Shown here piece by piece: positions 26,801 through 32,254 of a stretch of DNA of 41,184 bases. Origin of the DNA: a virus. Under the pieces are notes generated by a model. The model had not been told where the DNA came from and did not search any database. It was given only the letters and a program-made list of their open reading frames with translations. Both the position numbers and the translations under genes were made by a program. Numbering within the stretch: position 1 is the first letter of the stretch; the number at the start of each line of letters is the position of its first letter. The stretch covers positions 1-41,184 of the IMG/VR virus record IMGVR_UViG_3300010334_000008. One strand, given 5' to 3'.

Positions 26801-27143
26801 CCGCCGCACCGCCGACGGCCGCGCCGTGGCCAACCAGGTAAAGCCCGAGTTCACCCTCGAAGGCGTCAAGGTCCGCCTCACCGACGAGGAAATCAGCGCC
26901 ATGCAGAAAGATATGGGAGCCCTCAGCGTCGCCGCCGTGGAGAAATTCGTCCTCGAAGACCCGCGCTACGCCAAGGCCACCTGGGACATCAAAGCCAAAG
27001 CCTTCACCCGAGCCCTGGAGAAAGCCGCCACGGCCGCCAAATACCGCATCCTACTTGCCCGCCCCAACCTCACCGCCCGCGCCAAGCAAGAGTTCCTCGA
27101 CCTCCGCGCCGCCCGCTCCGAACAGCAAGCACTCATGGAATAA
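20868..27143 (+). CDS. Giant internal virion protein / polyvalent protein with ParB-like domain
   Basis: The product is 2091 aa. The N-terminus has three NPLLDIIR-like repeats (about residues 3, 80 and 98). Gly/Ala-rich hydrophobic segments (about 275-345) could insert in membranes. At about 650-770 there is a ParB/sulfiredoxin-like domain (DFPVAQLKLSKDVPNFKE, then VEVISGRHRLDLF). The middle has many helical segments (about 1090-1500). The C-terminal third has further hydrophobic stretches (VTRNVLGNTLMFAGDLA, GLVATGYWLAQLGI) and a charged tail. This matches the polyvalent proteins that phages inject with their DNA. It is presumably part of the ejection channel. ParB-like domains can bind DNA, hydrolyse CTP or act as nucleases; which applies here is unknown. 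Confidence 0.8.
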   Translation: MALNPLLDIIRSSGSSPRSEALAIANSTPLPEQGEVPYPQSDLVGALDSMDLTGDAPQDVAANEAPAEPAPLPKSNPLMDIIRGNAPTAPTLPKGNPLLDVIQANEAATQQAVAEATTPTENLPVLKSDLANALGVLDYRDPEEGQRRQQAAAMGEILGLPEYEKVQLGAAPVNTDGTVTIRRAQAVSPEANAAAAAKLQESQAAAASLYKAEQSALNPSFLDKLQQRWRVGREQAVDDQLAYRAMMGEVDYEQVKGQLDPSTAPLKGGNWLSEGVLTAAQMLPAMVDGIISGNSLGLQVAMAGGTAAAIAGQVGPQVVTPEEIVTVPAAAALGYTAGTAAGSADYWYKQGAGSMYHQLRKEGVPHNVSSTVAASFGAPYAAIELAQVSKLVPGVKQTAAQAVAGGIKSRLTALAKEKGVEYLEQIGQETTQELLSISGEKLAEWSAGVTPPKDKASAWDRIANTIQQTATSIPFLMAPKAAVDTYQTVRGNEQAATDAPPAAAAPAEVPQTFTPISTPATAPATTRPRSLGEVRAPQIAVDQAAVDEAFGSPFAPPAEVNPQVNPAEVSNDTFAPPATAPVNAALPTDALPTETPGATYGREAEIYDAFSNLRRAPFTDLSPAASAPVASAPIAPEATGSPELIAGEGTSVSDIAGMPAVDFPVAQLKLSKDVPNFKENADPKTGVVQGEALQGKVDRRGLAPIIAWQRLNGDVEVISGRHRLDLFRRNQEETIPTQIFNEADGFTKQDALTLDAELNIRDGQGTTKDYSSYFRNAGLTYDQATERSLLSRAKGRAGFSIGSLGTDDLYALHQSGKISDAKADAIAVAAPRDVELQRVGMTFAKDFTPEALTQLITLSARAKSPTAKQGDLFGNSDENLNRAVALVKASQKRIEEIDNQILSVKGALKRPDAARKMGVDIKNPEAIQNKIAQLQLRREKYVNFLDDPATLAEVRVLAFGEEQAPLFSATQDPFNLTSETVQPSTPPSAENTEAARRAAAIKDGYDSTPSMFSDEPPRPFSDLMAENMKRKGQSGYIDLGVVQDFGQSIYKAGMDFAAWAGSMVQKFGEAVRDVLSSLWQSVSGGQYLPQARERGSVNISPSTGPKPRKFTQSVQAAEGVMPEVKAHLNSFEYDPVSNAETVASARAGIDAAGSIDAAFTGLMGKTAATEWQPTAVDYATGIELLGQLQNRGRHEDAGAIANMMANRATDQGRAIQALSMISRLGPQGIEVFAQRQLTQAATSGKTEKQRTAIQGKIDEADQLRGEVGKVRHGAATAAIVGNKDIIKGELPAGVDPVKVNLAIRDAIMGSPTPLAAEAATHTILTAEGLSHKGAVRISKSIVKDFLKTSQDARAKVLQDLQAAAENDRRLDKSKLGGLMRLNREGKLTDTSLHAGMAKMLGIPHWGAEQSAKVQRILAQRDRATDPRIKLVKAAEALDVVYREFMPPGLLAKIDTFQTLSMLLNTKTVTRNVLGNTLMFAGDLAADTAAVPMDALMGLGTGERTRTGLSLGERLVGLGAGVGDVQAGYRFARSEGKGVLPSLAAGVDTLVRLGRLQSSGKYDSQQISAYSGGTFTDPILRHLESTLGAVLSVADRGFYESAFRASLDNRMKAARANGTPMLAPDADMITAARMDAGRAVYQDDNATSRTLGGIRRVLNAGQRWGLGSMLFKFTQVPGSILTRAIEFSPLGFIGNAYEGIAPLLSKNKEFDQKAFVDSFTRALVGTTGLVATGYWLAQLGIISAGSDAKDEDKRNLDKARGWGNYKLNVDALKRALMTGNFWTRQPQQKGDMVVSYDWAQPLSIGVAMGAYARENQDAVREDILRGKRQSLLATGMNWLAYAGGAATGAMNSLVEQPLLSGINSFMRNAGYDGLIGAVVQTAADIPGSFVPTSARQWMQLDDNAARETRDSSPFREYVNQLKAQLPGLSRTLPQKYDIAGQPVERWAQDSNTIFNVMFNPGMVTYIKGSPVLTEMGEIYRRTADGRAVANQVKPEFTLEGVKVRLTDEEISAMQKDMGALSVAAVEKFVLEDPRYAKATWDIKAKAFTRALEKAATAAKYRILLARPNLTARAKQEFLDLRAARSEQQALME

Positions 27144-27148
27144 GCAAA

Positions 27149-27178
27149 GCGGGGGCAGCTTTTTCAAGCCACCCCCGC
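27149..27178. terminator. Bidirectional terminator between convergent operons
   Basis: GCGGGGG (27149-27155) pairs with CCCCCGC (27172-27178), with inner GCTT/AAGC and a TTTC loop. It lies between the late rightward operon and the leftward integrase gene, only 5 nt after the giant gene's stop. There is no long U-run after it on either side, so efficiency is uncertain. Confidence 0.7.
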
Positions 27179-27206
27179 CAGTGAATCCAAACAAGCCCGC
27201 GGGGAA

Positions 27207-28301
27207 TTACAGCGGCTTCGGGCGGTTGATGAGATTGTGGTAGTGATTAAATGTAGTCTGGATGTCTCTGTGCCGCAGCAACCGGCTCGCCACCTCAATG
27301 CCATCCCTCGCCGCAATTTGTGCGCCGTATTCTTTGCGCAGGTTGTAGGCTCCCTTCTCACCGTCGGGAATGTAGAGCCGCACAAATTCATTAATGCCGT
27401 AGTGCGTGACATTGTAGGCATCCGTTGGGCTGGTCCGTGGCAGAACATATTCGCCCTCGCCTCCCAATGCCGCCTGGATGAGCCTCAGCAACCGAGCCCT
27501 CACCGGCACGCGGCCACTTCGCCCCTTCGGTTGCCAGTCATCCCGCTTGATGAGCACCAGGTCAGCCGTCCCGTCAGGCTGCCAATCCACCCAGCTCCAC
27601 TTGAGAGACTCCACCTCCTCATTTCGCAGGCCCGCTTTGCGCATGAGCCAGTAAACCGCCCAGGCCCGCGCATCCCGCCGCCGCAGCGGGATCCTCGCCG
27701 CCCGATCCATACGCCGCAGCGCGGTGCGGTCAATAGGCTGATAACCCTCCGTCGTCGCCGAGCCCCCCGACACCGCCCAAAAATCAGCCAAGTCCGGCAG
27801 CTTCAAATCTTCAAATAGGTAAAATCTTTTTCGAGCCACGATACTCTTCACCGTCTGAACATCCGTGTGAATGCCGCTCTCGGAACGACCCGCCTTTTTC
27901 TGCGTGGCAATCCATCCTCGCATAGCCGAGGACGTCAGCACCAAGTGAGTGCTCTGCTCCTCCCAATCATTCCGTCCAGTAACCGCACGCACATAGGCAA
28001 CAAAGCGACTCAAACTCTTCGTCACCGAAGCCGCCGGTCCATTCTGTCGGTAAATCTCGGCAACCTCCCCGCATTTCGCAAAGCCTGGTCGCTTTACCAC
28101 CGCCGCAATTTTAAGATCGTCGGCCGTCGCTAGCGCCCCAGCGATAGCCTTGGCCTTTAGCAACGCCGCTGCCCGCCCGCTCGCAGATGGGATCCGCACG
28201 CCAGTGGATTTCGCCACGCGCTTGCCATTCTCCTGCACGCGGAAATACCAAGCATTCTTTGCCGCCCGCCACTCCACCGTAATCTCGCCATGTTTTCTCA
28301 T
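27207..28301 (-). CDS. int: Tyrosine-recombinase integrase
   Basis: The product is 364 aa. An N-terminal arm-binding-like beta region (residues 5-35) precedes a SAM-like core-binding domain (about 75-170) and the catalytic domain. Active-site positions are Arg226 in KAGLRNEEV, a Lys near 259, Arg322 in YNLRKEYG, His344 in LLRHRDIQTT and nucleophile Tyr354 in FNHYHNL. The usual box-II His (H-x-L-R) is Asn320, a known natural variation but worth noting. The gene ends facing the late operon terminator, and its start is about 190 bp from the attP core. It integrates the genome into the host tRNA-Arg. Confidence 0.92.
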   Translation of the reverse strand: MRKHGEITVEWRAAKNAWYFRVQENGKRVAKSTGVRIPSASGRAAALLKAKAIAGALATADDLKIAAVVKRPGFAKCGEVAEIYRQNGPAASVTKSLSRFVAYVRAVTGRNDWEEQSTHLVLTSSAMRGWIATQKKAGRSESGIHTDVQTVKSIVARKRFYLFEDLKLPDLADFWAVSGGSATTEGYQPIDRTALRRMDRAARIPLRRRDARAWAVYWLMRKAGLRNEEVESLKWSWVDWQPDGTADLVLIKRDDWQPKGRSGRVPVRARLLRLIQAALGGEGEYVLPRTSPTDAYNVTHYGINEFVRLYIPDGEKGAYNLRKEYGAQIAARDGIEVASRLLRHRDIQTTFNHYHNLINRPKPL

Positions 28302-28341
28302 TATATTGTTTCCTCAGTCAGAAAGGTAAAATTCGCCATCC

Positions 28342-28594
28342 GGGTCGCCACTATGGGTCGCCACTTGGACGTAATAAACAAAGTAATTCCCGCAAACATT
28401 GCAAGCCCTCAAAATCCAATAAACAGCAATCTTCTGAGTGCTACAGACGGAAAACGGCACAAGGATGCCACTTTAAAAGAAGAGGGGGAGTGCAGCCATG
28501 AGGAGTCGAACCTCAAACCTTCTGATCCGTAGTTTGTGGATGGTGCGTTCATTATTAGTGAGTTGTGTTTAAGGTCACCACTTTGGAGGCCACT
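28342..28594 (+). repeat. Putative integrase arm-type sites around attP
   Basis: Five same-strand copies of (G/A)CCACT flank the attP core. They occur in GGGTCGCCACT at 28342 and 28355 (13-bp period), GATGCCACT ending 28472, GGTCACCACT ending 28582, and GAGGCCACT ending 28594. Integrases of this type use short repeated arm sites beside the core. The span 28302-28596 has no gene; apart from attP and these sites I see nothing else. Confidence 0.5.
28491..28532 (-). other. attP: attP core: 3' part of tRNA-Arg(ACG)
   Basis: Read on the minus strand, these 42 bases run CTACGGATCAGAAGG...TGGCTGCA. They equal the anticodon loop (CT-ACG-GA), 3' anticodon stem TCAGA, variable loop, T-arm TGAGG-TTCGACT-CCTCA and the acceptor 3' strand of tRNA-Arg(ACG). 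The 5' half is absent (preceding CACAA does not pair with TCAGA), so this is not a tRNA gene. It is the attachment core that restores a host tRNA-Arg upon integration. No CCA follows (CTCC). Confidence 0.85.
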
Positions 28595-28596
28595 TG

Positions 28597-28839
28597 CTAC
28601 TTTCGGATTTGACGCCATTCTTCGGGGTCGGGGCGTTCGGGGCGGCCGGTGGCGGTGTTGAGTTGGCGGCGGATCCAGGCGCTGAGTTTTTCGGGCTTGG
28701 CGGCTCGGACCCAGGCGGATTTTTCTTCGGGGTAGCAGAAGAAGAGAATTTTGCTGGTCATGTTTTCGGCTCCTTCGGGGTCGCGGGCGTTGTTGCGGTT
28801 GCCGGTGTTGCCGTGGGGTTCGTTGAGGTCGGGTGTCAT
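28597..28839 (-). CDS. Small CopG-like or regulatory protein
   Basis: This 80-aa protein overlaps the upstream gene's stop by ATGA, supporting the start at 28839. The middle (PEEKSAWVRAAKPEKLSAWIRRQLN) resembles the helical part of small CopG/Arc-like proteins, but no clear DNA-binding beta strand is seen. It directly precedes attP. A role as excision or integration co-factor is possible but speculative. Confidence 0.7.
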   Translation of the reverse strand: MTPDLNEPHGNTGNRNNARDPEGAENMTSKILFFCYPEEKSAWVRAAKPEKLSAWIRRQLNTATGRPERPDPEEWRQIRK

Positions 28840-29009
28840 TGGTTTATTGGAATAGGATATTGTAACAAGATTTTCTCGGCGCTGGCGATGGCTTGAGCGA
28901 GGTAATCAAGGTTTGCGGCGAGGGTGTCGGGGTTCTGCATGTCGCGCAATACGAGCTTGGCTGTGTCGGTAAGCAATGCCAGGGCGTTGTAGATTTTTAA
29001 GGTTTCCAT
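28836..29009 (-). CDS. Hypothetical small helical protein
   Basis: The product is 57 aa, wholly helical and amphipathic (METLKIYNALALLTDTAKLV...LDYLAQAIASAEKIL). The start at 29009 is the only good one. Its stop overlaps the next start by ATGA. I see no known family. It is part of the leftward lysogeny operon. Confidence 0.65.
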   Translation of the reverse strand: METLKIYNALALLTDTAKLVLRDMQNPDTLAANLDYLAQAIASAEKILLQYPIPINQ

Positions 29010-29072
29010 TGATGGGGTGCCGGAAATCGTCCGGCGCGGGTTGAGTTTTTATGGGGTGGGGTGAGTTTGGGT

Positions 29073-29267
29073 TTAAATTTCGCGCCCTTCAGACATGCCG
29101 GAATTAAGCTCGGGGCTAATTACCGGCTGGCCATCCACCAGGGCGGGCAGAATTTCGGCGTCGTCGTCGGCCAGCTCGGCCGCCGTGGTGATGTTTGGCT
29201 GGATGTCGAGACGGGTAAGCGCCGCCTCCATCGAGGAGGCGGCGCGGGTGAGTTGTTCGGGGGTCAT
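29073..29267 (-). CDS. Hypothetical acidic protein
   Basis: The product is 64 aa, acidic, with no membrane segment or Cys. Its start overlaps the preceding gene's stop by ATGA, which supports a real gene. The C-terminal half (ADDDAEILPALVDGQPVISPEL) is loop-rich. No family is recognised. Confidence 0.6.
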   Translation of the reverse strand: MTPEQLTRAASSMEAALTRLDIQPNITTAAELADDDAEILPALVDGQPVISPELNSGMSEGREI

Positions 29268-29497
29268 GGCTTAGAAATCAAATGGTATTTTCCAGCTTCG
29301 TCGGTTTTGTAGAGCTGCCCTGTAGCATGATCTAGCGCAAAGGGGTGCATGGTGTCCCTTGGGTAATAACCGGCGGGCGTGTCAACCTGGGTAATGTTTG
29401 GGTTTTTCTGCATGATTTCGGCGGCCTGCTCGGGGGTAATTTTCTTCGAGACGACAGTCCGCGTGCCGATGGTTTGGAATTTGATTTCGGTCTTCAT
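29264..29497 (-). CDS. Hypothetical protein with small beta domain
   Basis: The product is 77 aa from the ATG at 29497; an upstream start at 29536 would add a Lys/Thr-rich tail and is not preferred. Residues alternate strands and turns (EIKFQTIGTRTVVSKKITPEQAAEIMQ), ending YHLISKP. No known domain. It is coupled to the next gene by ATGA. Confidence 0.6.
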   Translation of the reverse strand: MKTEIKFQTIGTRTVVSKKITPEQAAEIMQKNPNITQVDTPAGYYPRDTMHPFALDHATGQLYKTDEAGKYHLISKP

Positions 29498-29550
29498 TTT
29501 GTGCGTTGGTTTGGTTGGTTTTTTGGTTTGTGTCAATAGTCGGCTGAAAT

Positions 29551-30162
29551 TTAAATTACTCCGGCTTCTTTGAAGGAAAATGTCGGGGATCTGCCGCCGG
29601 TTGAGTCACCGACAATGAGGTGGTCAATTAATGTCACGCCAAGAATATCGGCGCTTTCTTTGAGTCTGCGGGTGACGCGAAAATCTGCATTGCTCGGGCT
29701 GGGGTCTCCACTGGGGTGGTTGTGCATGACAAGGATGGCGTAGGCGTTTAGCGCAATGGCGGGCCTGAATACCTCGCGGGAGTGGCAAATGGTTTCATTG
29801 ATAGTGCCGACGCTGACGAGAGCGTGGGCTGTGACTGCAAGGCGCACGTTCAGAATGAGCACTACAATGTTCTCGCGTTCTCCGCTGAACCAATCGGCTG
29901 TGGTGATGGACTCGTTCCAGTATTGGAGCGCGTTTTCTGCCTGGTCGCAGATAACGCCTGGGCATTCTCGGACGCGGTTGATTTTGACCTCGTAGCTGGG
30001 ACCGTCAAACATTGACGGGGTGTGCTCGTAGCCGCCAGCCCGCACGGTGGCAGAGCGGACCGCTTCCTCTTCCTGCGGGGAGAGAATTTTGACGGGGGCC
30101 GCGATGGTTTGAGAAATGAGGTTGAAGGGCATTTCGGCCTCGGTGAATAGATCGTTATTCAT
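29551..30162 (-). CDS. radC: RadC-like JAB/MPN protein
   Basis: The product is 203 aa. The JAMM metal-binding signature is HNHPSGDPSPSNAD (near residue 150-165) in an alpha/beta MPN fold. An upstream acidic residue pairs with it, and the C-terminus LIDHLIVGDSTGGRSPTFSFKEAGVI matches RadC. The usual N-terminal helix-hairpin-helix part is replaced by about 70 other residues. RadC-type genes are frequent in mobile elements and phages; the activity is unclear, possibly DNA repair or anti-restriction. It lies in the leftward accessory operon and overlaps the upstream gene by ATGA. Confidence 0.88.
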   Translation of the reverse strand: MNNDLFTEAEMPFNLISQTIAAPVKILSPQEEEAVRSATVRAGGYEHTPSMFDGPSYEVKINRVRECPGVICDQAENALQYWNESITTADWFSGERENIVVLILNVRLAVTAHALVSVGTINETICHSREVFRPAIALNAYAILVMHNHPSGDPSPSNADFRVTRRLKESADILGVTLIDHLIVGDSTGGRSPTFSFKEAGVI

Positions 30163-30359
30163 AGGTCGGCGCTTAAAATTTCGACTTGATAAACGCGGCG
30201 CACGGTTTCGCGGCCTGTTTCGGGGCATTCGTCTGTAAATTGCTTGTTTAGAAAATAGGCGTTTGCGGTGTCTGGCGTGCCGTTGATTTTAGTTGTCCAG
30301 GTTGTGCCGTCGTTGCATGTAACGCAAACAACGGTTTCCAGTGTGCTGTTAATTTGCAT
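30159..30359 (-). CDS. Hypothetical beta-rich protein
   Basis: The product is 66 aa, beta-rich, with two Cys (VVCVTCNDG) near the N-terminus and one later (ECPETG). It has no membrane segment. Its stop overlaps the radC start. No family is recognised; its coupling suggests co-function with radC. Confidence 0.65.
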   Translation of the reverse strand: MQINSTLETVVCVTCNDGTTWTTKINGTPDTANAYFLNKQFTDECPETGRETVRRVYQVEILSADL

Positions 30360-30368
30360 GGTTAGTCC

Positions 30369-30542
30369 TTAGATGGTGGGGTCAATAATGCTGGCGGTGA
30401 TTGCCAGGGCGACGAATGCCGCGATGCCGGTAAGAAATGCGGCGGGGCCGTGGGTGAGGGTGAAAGCGACGCCGAGGGCGAGGCTGAGGACTGAGGCGGT
30501 GGCAAGTGCGACCGCTGCGGCTTTTTCGATTTTTTGGATCAT
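30369..30542 (-). CDS. Two-TM small membrane protein
   Basis: The product is 57 aa, highly hydrophobic, with segments AAVALATASVLSLALGVAFTL (about 9-29) and PAAFLTGIAAFVALAITASII (about 33-53) and a basic N-terminus (MIQKIEK). It could be a superinfection-related membrane protein or a lysogenic-conversion factor. Its start lies 9 nt from the covarying hairpin pair at 30551-30595, which likely regulates it. Confidence 0.65.
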   Translation of the reverse strand: MIQKIEKAAAVALATASVLSLALGVAFTLTHGPAAFLTGIAAFVALAITASIIDPTI

Positions 30543-30550
30543 TTGTGGTT

Positions 30551-30595
30551 TCCGGATTCGCCGGACCGAGGTTTTTATTTTCCAGATTCGCTGGA
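30551..30595 (-). promoter_or_regulatory. Pair of covarying 15-bp palindromic hairpins
   Basis: TCCGG-ATTCG-CCGGA (30551-30565) and TCCAG-ATTCG-CTGGA (30581-30595) are spaced 30 bp apart (three helical turns). The stem's fourth base pair changes from G-C to A-T in step, keeping pairing, while the 5-nt loop is identical. They lie upstream of the ATG at 30542 on the minus strand. They are likely operators or mRNA hairpins controlling the leftward operon. A TATAGA (30632-30637) and TTCTTG 17 nt apart may be the promoter. Confidence 0.55.
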
Positions 30596-30670
30596 CCGTG
30601 GCGGGCCTGTGGTGGCTCGCTGGGGATTGAATCTATAAAGAATCAAATAGAGCGCAAGAATTATTTTTAT

Positions 30671-30697
30671 TTTTCTCGAAAATATATTTTCAGAAAA
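30671..30697. promoter_or_regulatory. AT-rich palindrome upstream of leftward operon
   Basis: GAAAATATATTTTC (30678-30691) is a perfect 14-bp palindrome. TTTTCT and AGAAAA flank it and extend the symmetry with one bulged C. A further smaller palindrome CTGAT-AAA-ATCAG lies at 30716-30728. The whole 30543-30739 intergenic stretch is AT-rich and looks like a promoter/operator region. Confidence 0.5.
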
Positions 30698-30739
30698 TGC
30701 TTGACACTCGCGGAGGCTGATAAAATCAGGCGTTGCGGG

Positions 30740-31156
30740 TCATGGGGTTTTCTTTTGCGTGAGCTTTTTATTTTCGGCGGCGATAATTTCGAGGAGGGGA
30801 TTTCGAGCTGCGGGGCAGATGATGGCGATGTGTTGGGGAGGTAATTCGTCGTCCATGAACATCTCGGCGGCGTGGGCTCCGTTGGGCCAGCGGGCTCGGA
30901 AAATGTGGGCGTTTGCGCCGGTGTTTGGCCAGCGCGGATGGCCAGCAAAATTGAGCTCGGGACGGATTTTTAGGGTTACGGGTGAGGCTCCTAGCACGTT
31001 TCCATTCCAATCGACAACGCCGCCAGGTGGATCTGTTTCGATGAGGATTTCCATAGGCTGCGCGACCGGCTGGGCTCGCGGGGCGTAGGTCTCGGGGGGC
31101 TCAGGGCTGGCGCATCCGGCAAGGAGGAGGGCAAGCAGGGCAAGGAGTGGTTTCAT
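30740..31156 (-). CDS. Lipoprotein with PEGA-like region
   Basis: The product is 138 aa. A classic signal peptide and lipobox (MKPLLALLALLLAGCAS, Cys15) predict a membrane-anchored lipoprotein. Residues about 35-70 (MEILIETDPPGGVVDWNGNVLGASPVTLKI) match the PEGA-domain pattern. The C-terminal part is charged and helical. It is encoded in the lysogenic region, so it might alter the host surface (lysogenic conversion or superinfection exclusion). This is inference. A 7-bp tandem repeat lies directly upstream of its start. Confidence 0.75.
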   Translation of the reverse strand: MKPLLALLALLLAGCASPEPPETYAPRAQPVAQPMEILIETDPPGGVVDWNGNVLGASPVTLKIRPELNFAGHPRWPNTGANAHIFRARWPNGAHAAEMFMDDELPPQHIAIICPAARNPLLEIIAAENKKLTQKKTP

Positions 31157-31190
31157 GGCTGGTGGCTGGTGGCTGGTGGCTGGTGGCTGG
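31156..31190. repeat. Five tandem copies of TGGCTGG (7 bp)
   Basis: Units at 31156, 31163, 31170, 31177 and 31184 are identical. The repeat touches the first base of the lipoprotein start codon at 31156 and lies in its 5' leader. Slippage in copy number would change the spacing to the promoter, which could allow phase-variable expression. A hypothesis only. Confidence 0.8.
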
Positions 31191-31208
31191 AAAGGTCGTG
31201 AATTTGTC

Positions 31209-31502
31209 CTATCCAGCCTGGGGGAAGTTTTTCTTCGTAGCTATTGAGGACATAGAATCTAAACTCCTGGACGCTTTCAGGGTCTTGACACCAGCACGCT
31301 CTGGGGTTGTGTCGTTTCCCTGGGTAAGGGGATCATCTGCCACGGGCCGCCCGAATAACTGCAACAATGCTCTTTCTACGACTTGGCCGCGACTAAGCCG
31401 AGAAGCTTGCGCGTAGTTGTCAACCAAATCGAAAAGGTCTTGATCTAATCGAACGTCGATTTTTTTAGTTTTATTCAATTTCACACTGACACTGTCGGAC
31501 AT
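31209..31502 (-). CDS. Ribbon-helix-helix (CopG-type) transcriptional regulator
   Basis: The product is 97 aa. A typical RHH N-terminal domain KKIDVRLDQDLFDLVDNYAQASRLSRGQVVERALLQLFG (about residues 13-51) gives the beta strand and two helices. A disordered tail follows. It faces the gene at 31572 across a 69-bp region with TGTCGGACA repeats. It is probably a phage repressor or switch regulator with a divergent partner. Its own start codon is overlapped by one of the repeats. Confidence 0.8.
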   Translation of the reverse strand: MSDSVSVKLNKTKKIDVRLDQDLFDLVDNYAQASRLSRGQVVERALLQLFGRPVADDPLTQGNDTTPERAGVKTLKASRSLDSMSSIATKKNFPQAG

Positions 31503-31562
31503 GAACAGACAGTTTGCAAATGAGTATTATTCCCCACTTGACAACACCGACAATGTCGGACA
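31493..31562. promoter_or_regulatory. Divergent operator region with TGTCGGACA repeats
   Basis: TGTCGGACA occurs at 31493-31501 and 31554-31562, 61 bp apart. The second is fused to the 13-bp palindrome CCGACA-A-TGTCGG (31547-31559). A TTGACA lies at 31539-31544. These sites overlap both start regions, so an RHH protein bound here could control both divergent genes. This is the likely lysis-lysogeny switch. Confidence 0.6.
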
Positions 31563-31571
31563 AGGTCGGCA

Positions 31572-31766
31572 ATGATGAAAACATCAAGTAAAGAAATGAA
31601 ACTCTCTGCGCGGCTTCCTGAGCCGCTTGGCGGGCTGCTGGTCGATGAGGCCCGGCGGCGGTTGTGCAGCAACTCTGACGTGGTGCGCGAAGCATTGCTT
31701 CGTTTTTTGCGTCCTGGAGGTCAGACAAAGTCTGATGTTGTCGGGAATCAGGAGGGCCAATTATGA
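31572..31766 (+). CDS. Small ribbon-helix-helix protein
   Basis: The product is 64 aa (Met also at residue 2). Residues about 9-45 (MKLSARLPEPLGGLLVDEARRRLCSNSDVVREALLRFL) fit the RHH pattern. It starts the rightward early operon, so it may act like a Cro-type counterpart of the regulator at 31209. Its stop overlaps the next start by ATGA. Confidence 0.75.
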   Translation: MMKTSSKEMKLSARLPEPLGGLLVDEARRRLCSNSDVVREALLRFLRPGGQTKSDVVGNQEGQL

Positions 31767-31909
31767 GCCGCCTATTTTATTGCCGGGCAACTGATCCGCT
31801 GCGCGGTCCGTTTGGCGATTATGTGCGGGCGGCGAGCCGGGAGGCTGCGCGGGCTGCGTTTTTTAAAATTTTCGGGCTTCGGCCGCATTCCGTGGAGGTG
31901 GACAAATGA
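31763..31909 (+). CDS. Small basic protein
   Basis: The product is 48 aa, starting in ATGA overlap with the RHH gene. It is rich in Arg and Ala (VRAASREAARAAFFKIFGLRPHSVEV) and amphipathic helical. No family is recognised. The overlaps at both ends and reading-frame maintenance support a real gene. Confidence 0.55.
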   Translation: MSRLFYCRATDPLRGPFGDYVRAASREAARAAFFKIFGLRPHSVEVDK

Positions 31910-32013
31910 TCACCCCGGATGCGATTCATTGGATTTCCTGGACCTGGGAAGCGGTTTGCGCCCTCGGGCCTTCGGTTTTTTTGGCATTTGCAGCCTGGAG
32001 GATGGGCGAATGA
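31906..32013 (+). CDS. Single-TM micro-protein
   Basis: The product is 35 aa with a hydrophobic Trp-rich segment (IHWISWTWEAVCALGPSVFLAFAAW). It overlaps both neighbours by ATGA. Could be an inner-membrane micro-protein, for example in superinfection exclusion. No motif supports more. Confidence 0.5.
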   Translation: MITPDAIHWISWTWEAVCALGPSVFLAFAAWRMGE

Positions 32014-32234
32014 TCGAGCAACACTATTCTCCGGCGCAGCTCGTCAAGCTCTTGAGCCTGTCGAGATCGGCAGTGCAGTCGCGCCTCTACGATGGGACAT
32101 TCCCTCATGTCCGCCTCGGGGATCGCATTTTAATTCCGGAATCCAGCATCAAACGAGTGCTCGAGGAGGGCCGCATCGGTGGCTCTGTGTATCTGCGACC
32201 CGGCCGCAAGCCGTGGGTTGCGTCGATCACGTAG
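32010..32234 (+). CDS. Excisionase-like helix-turn-helix protein
   Basis: The product is 74 aa from the ATG at 32010. YSPAQLVKLLSLSRSAVQSRLYDGTFPHVRLGDRILIPESSIKRVLEEG has the MerR/Xis-like winged-HTH pattern (an LxLSRSxVxxRL recognition helix, then a G-x-R-x-x-I-P wing). It could be an excisionase or an early regulator. It is followed by a poly-T stretch (32241-32254) that precedes the next gene. Confidence 0.75.
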   Translation: MIEQHYSPAQLVKLLSLSRSAVQSRLYDGTFPHVRLGDRILIPESSIKRVLEEGRIGGSVYLRPGRKPWVASIT

Positions 32235-32254
32235 CGCCGCCTTTTTTGTTTTTT

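Noticed and set aside
28491-28560. Complete tRNA-Arg gene
   Set aside because: Only the 3' part from the anticodon loop is present; the 5' anticodon stem and the D-arm are missing. It is the attP core.
28594-28896. 100-codon plus-strand frame beside attP
   Set aside because: Gly/Phe/Val-rich and antisense to two small leftward genes that are joined by ATGA overlaps, so those are preferred.
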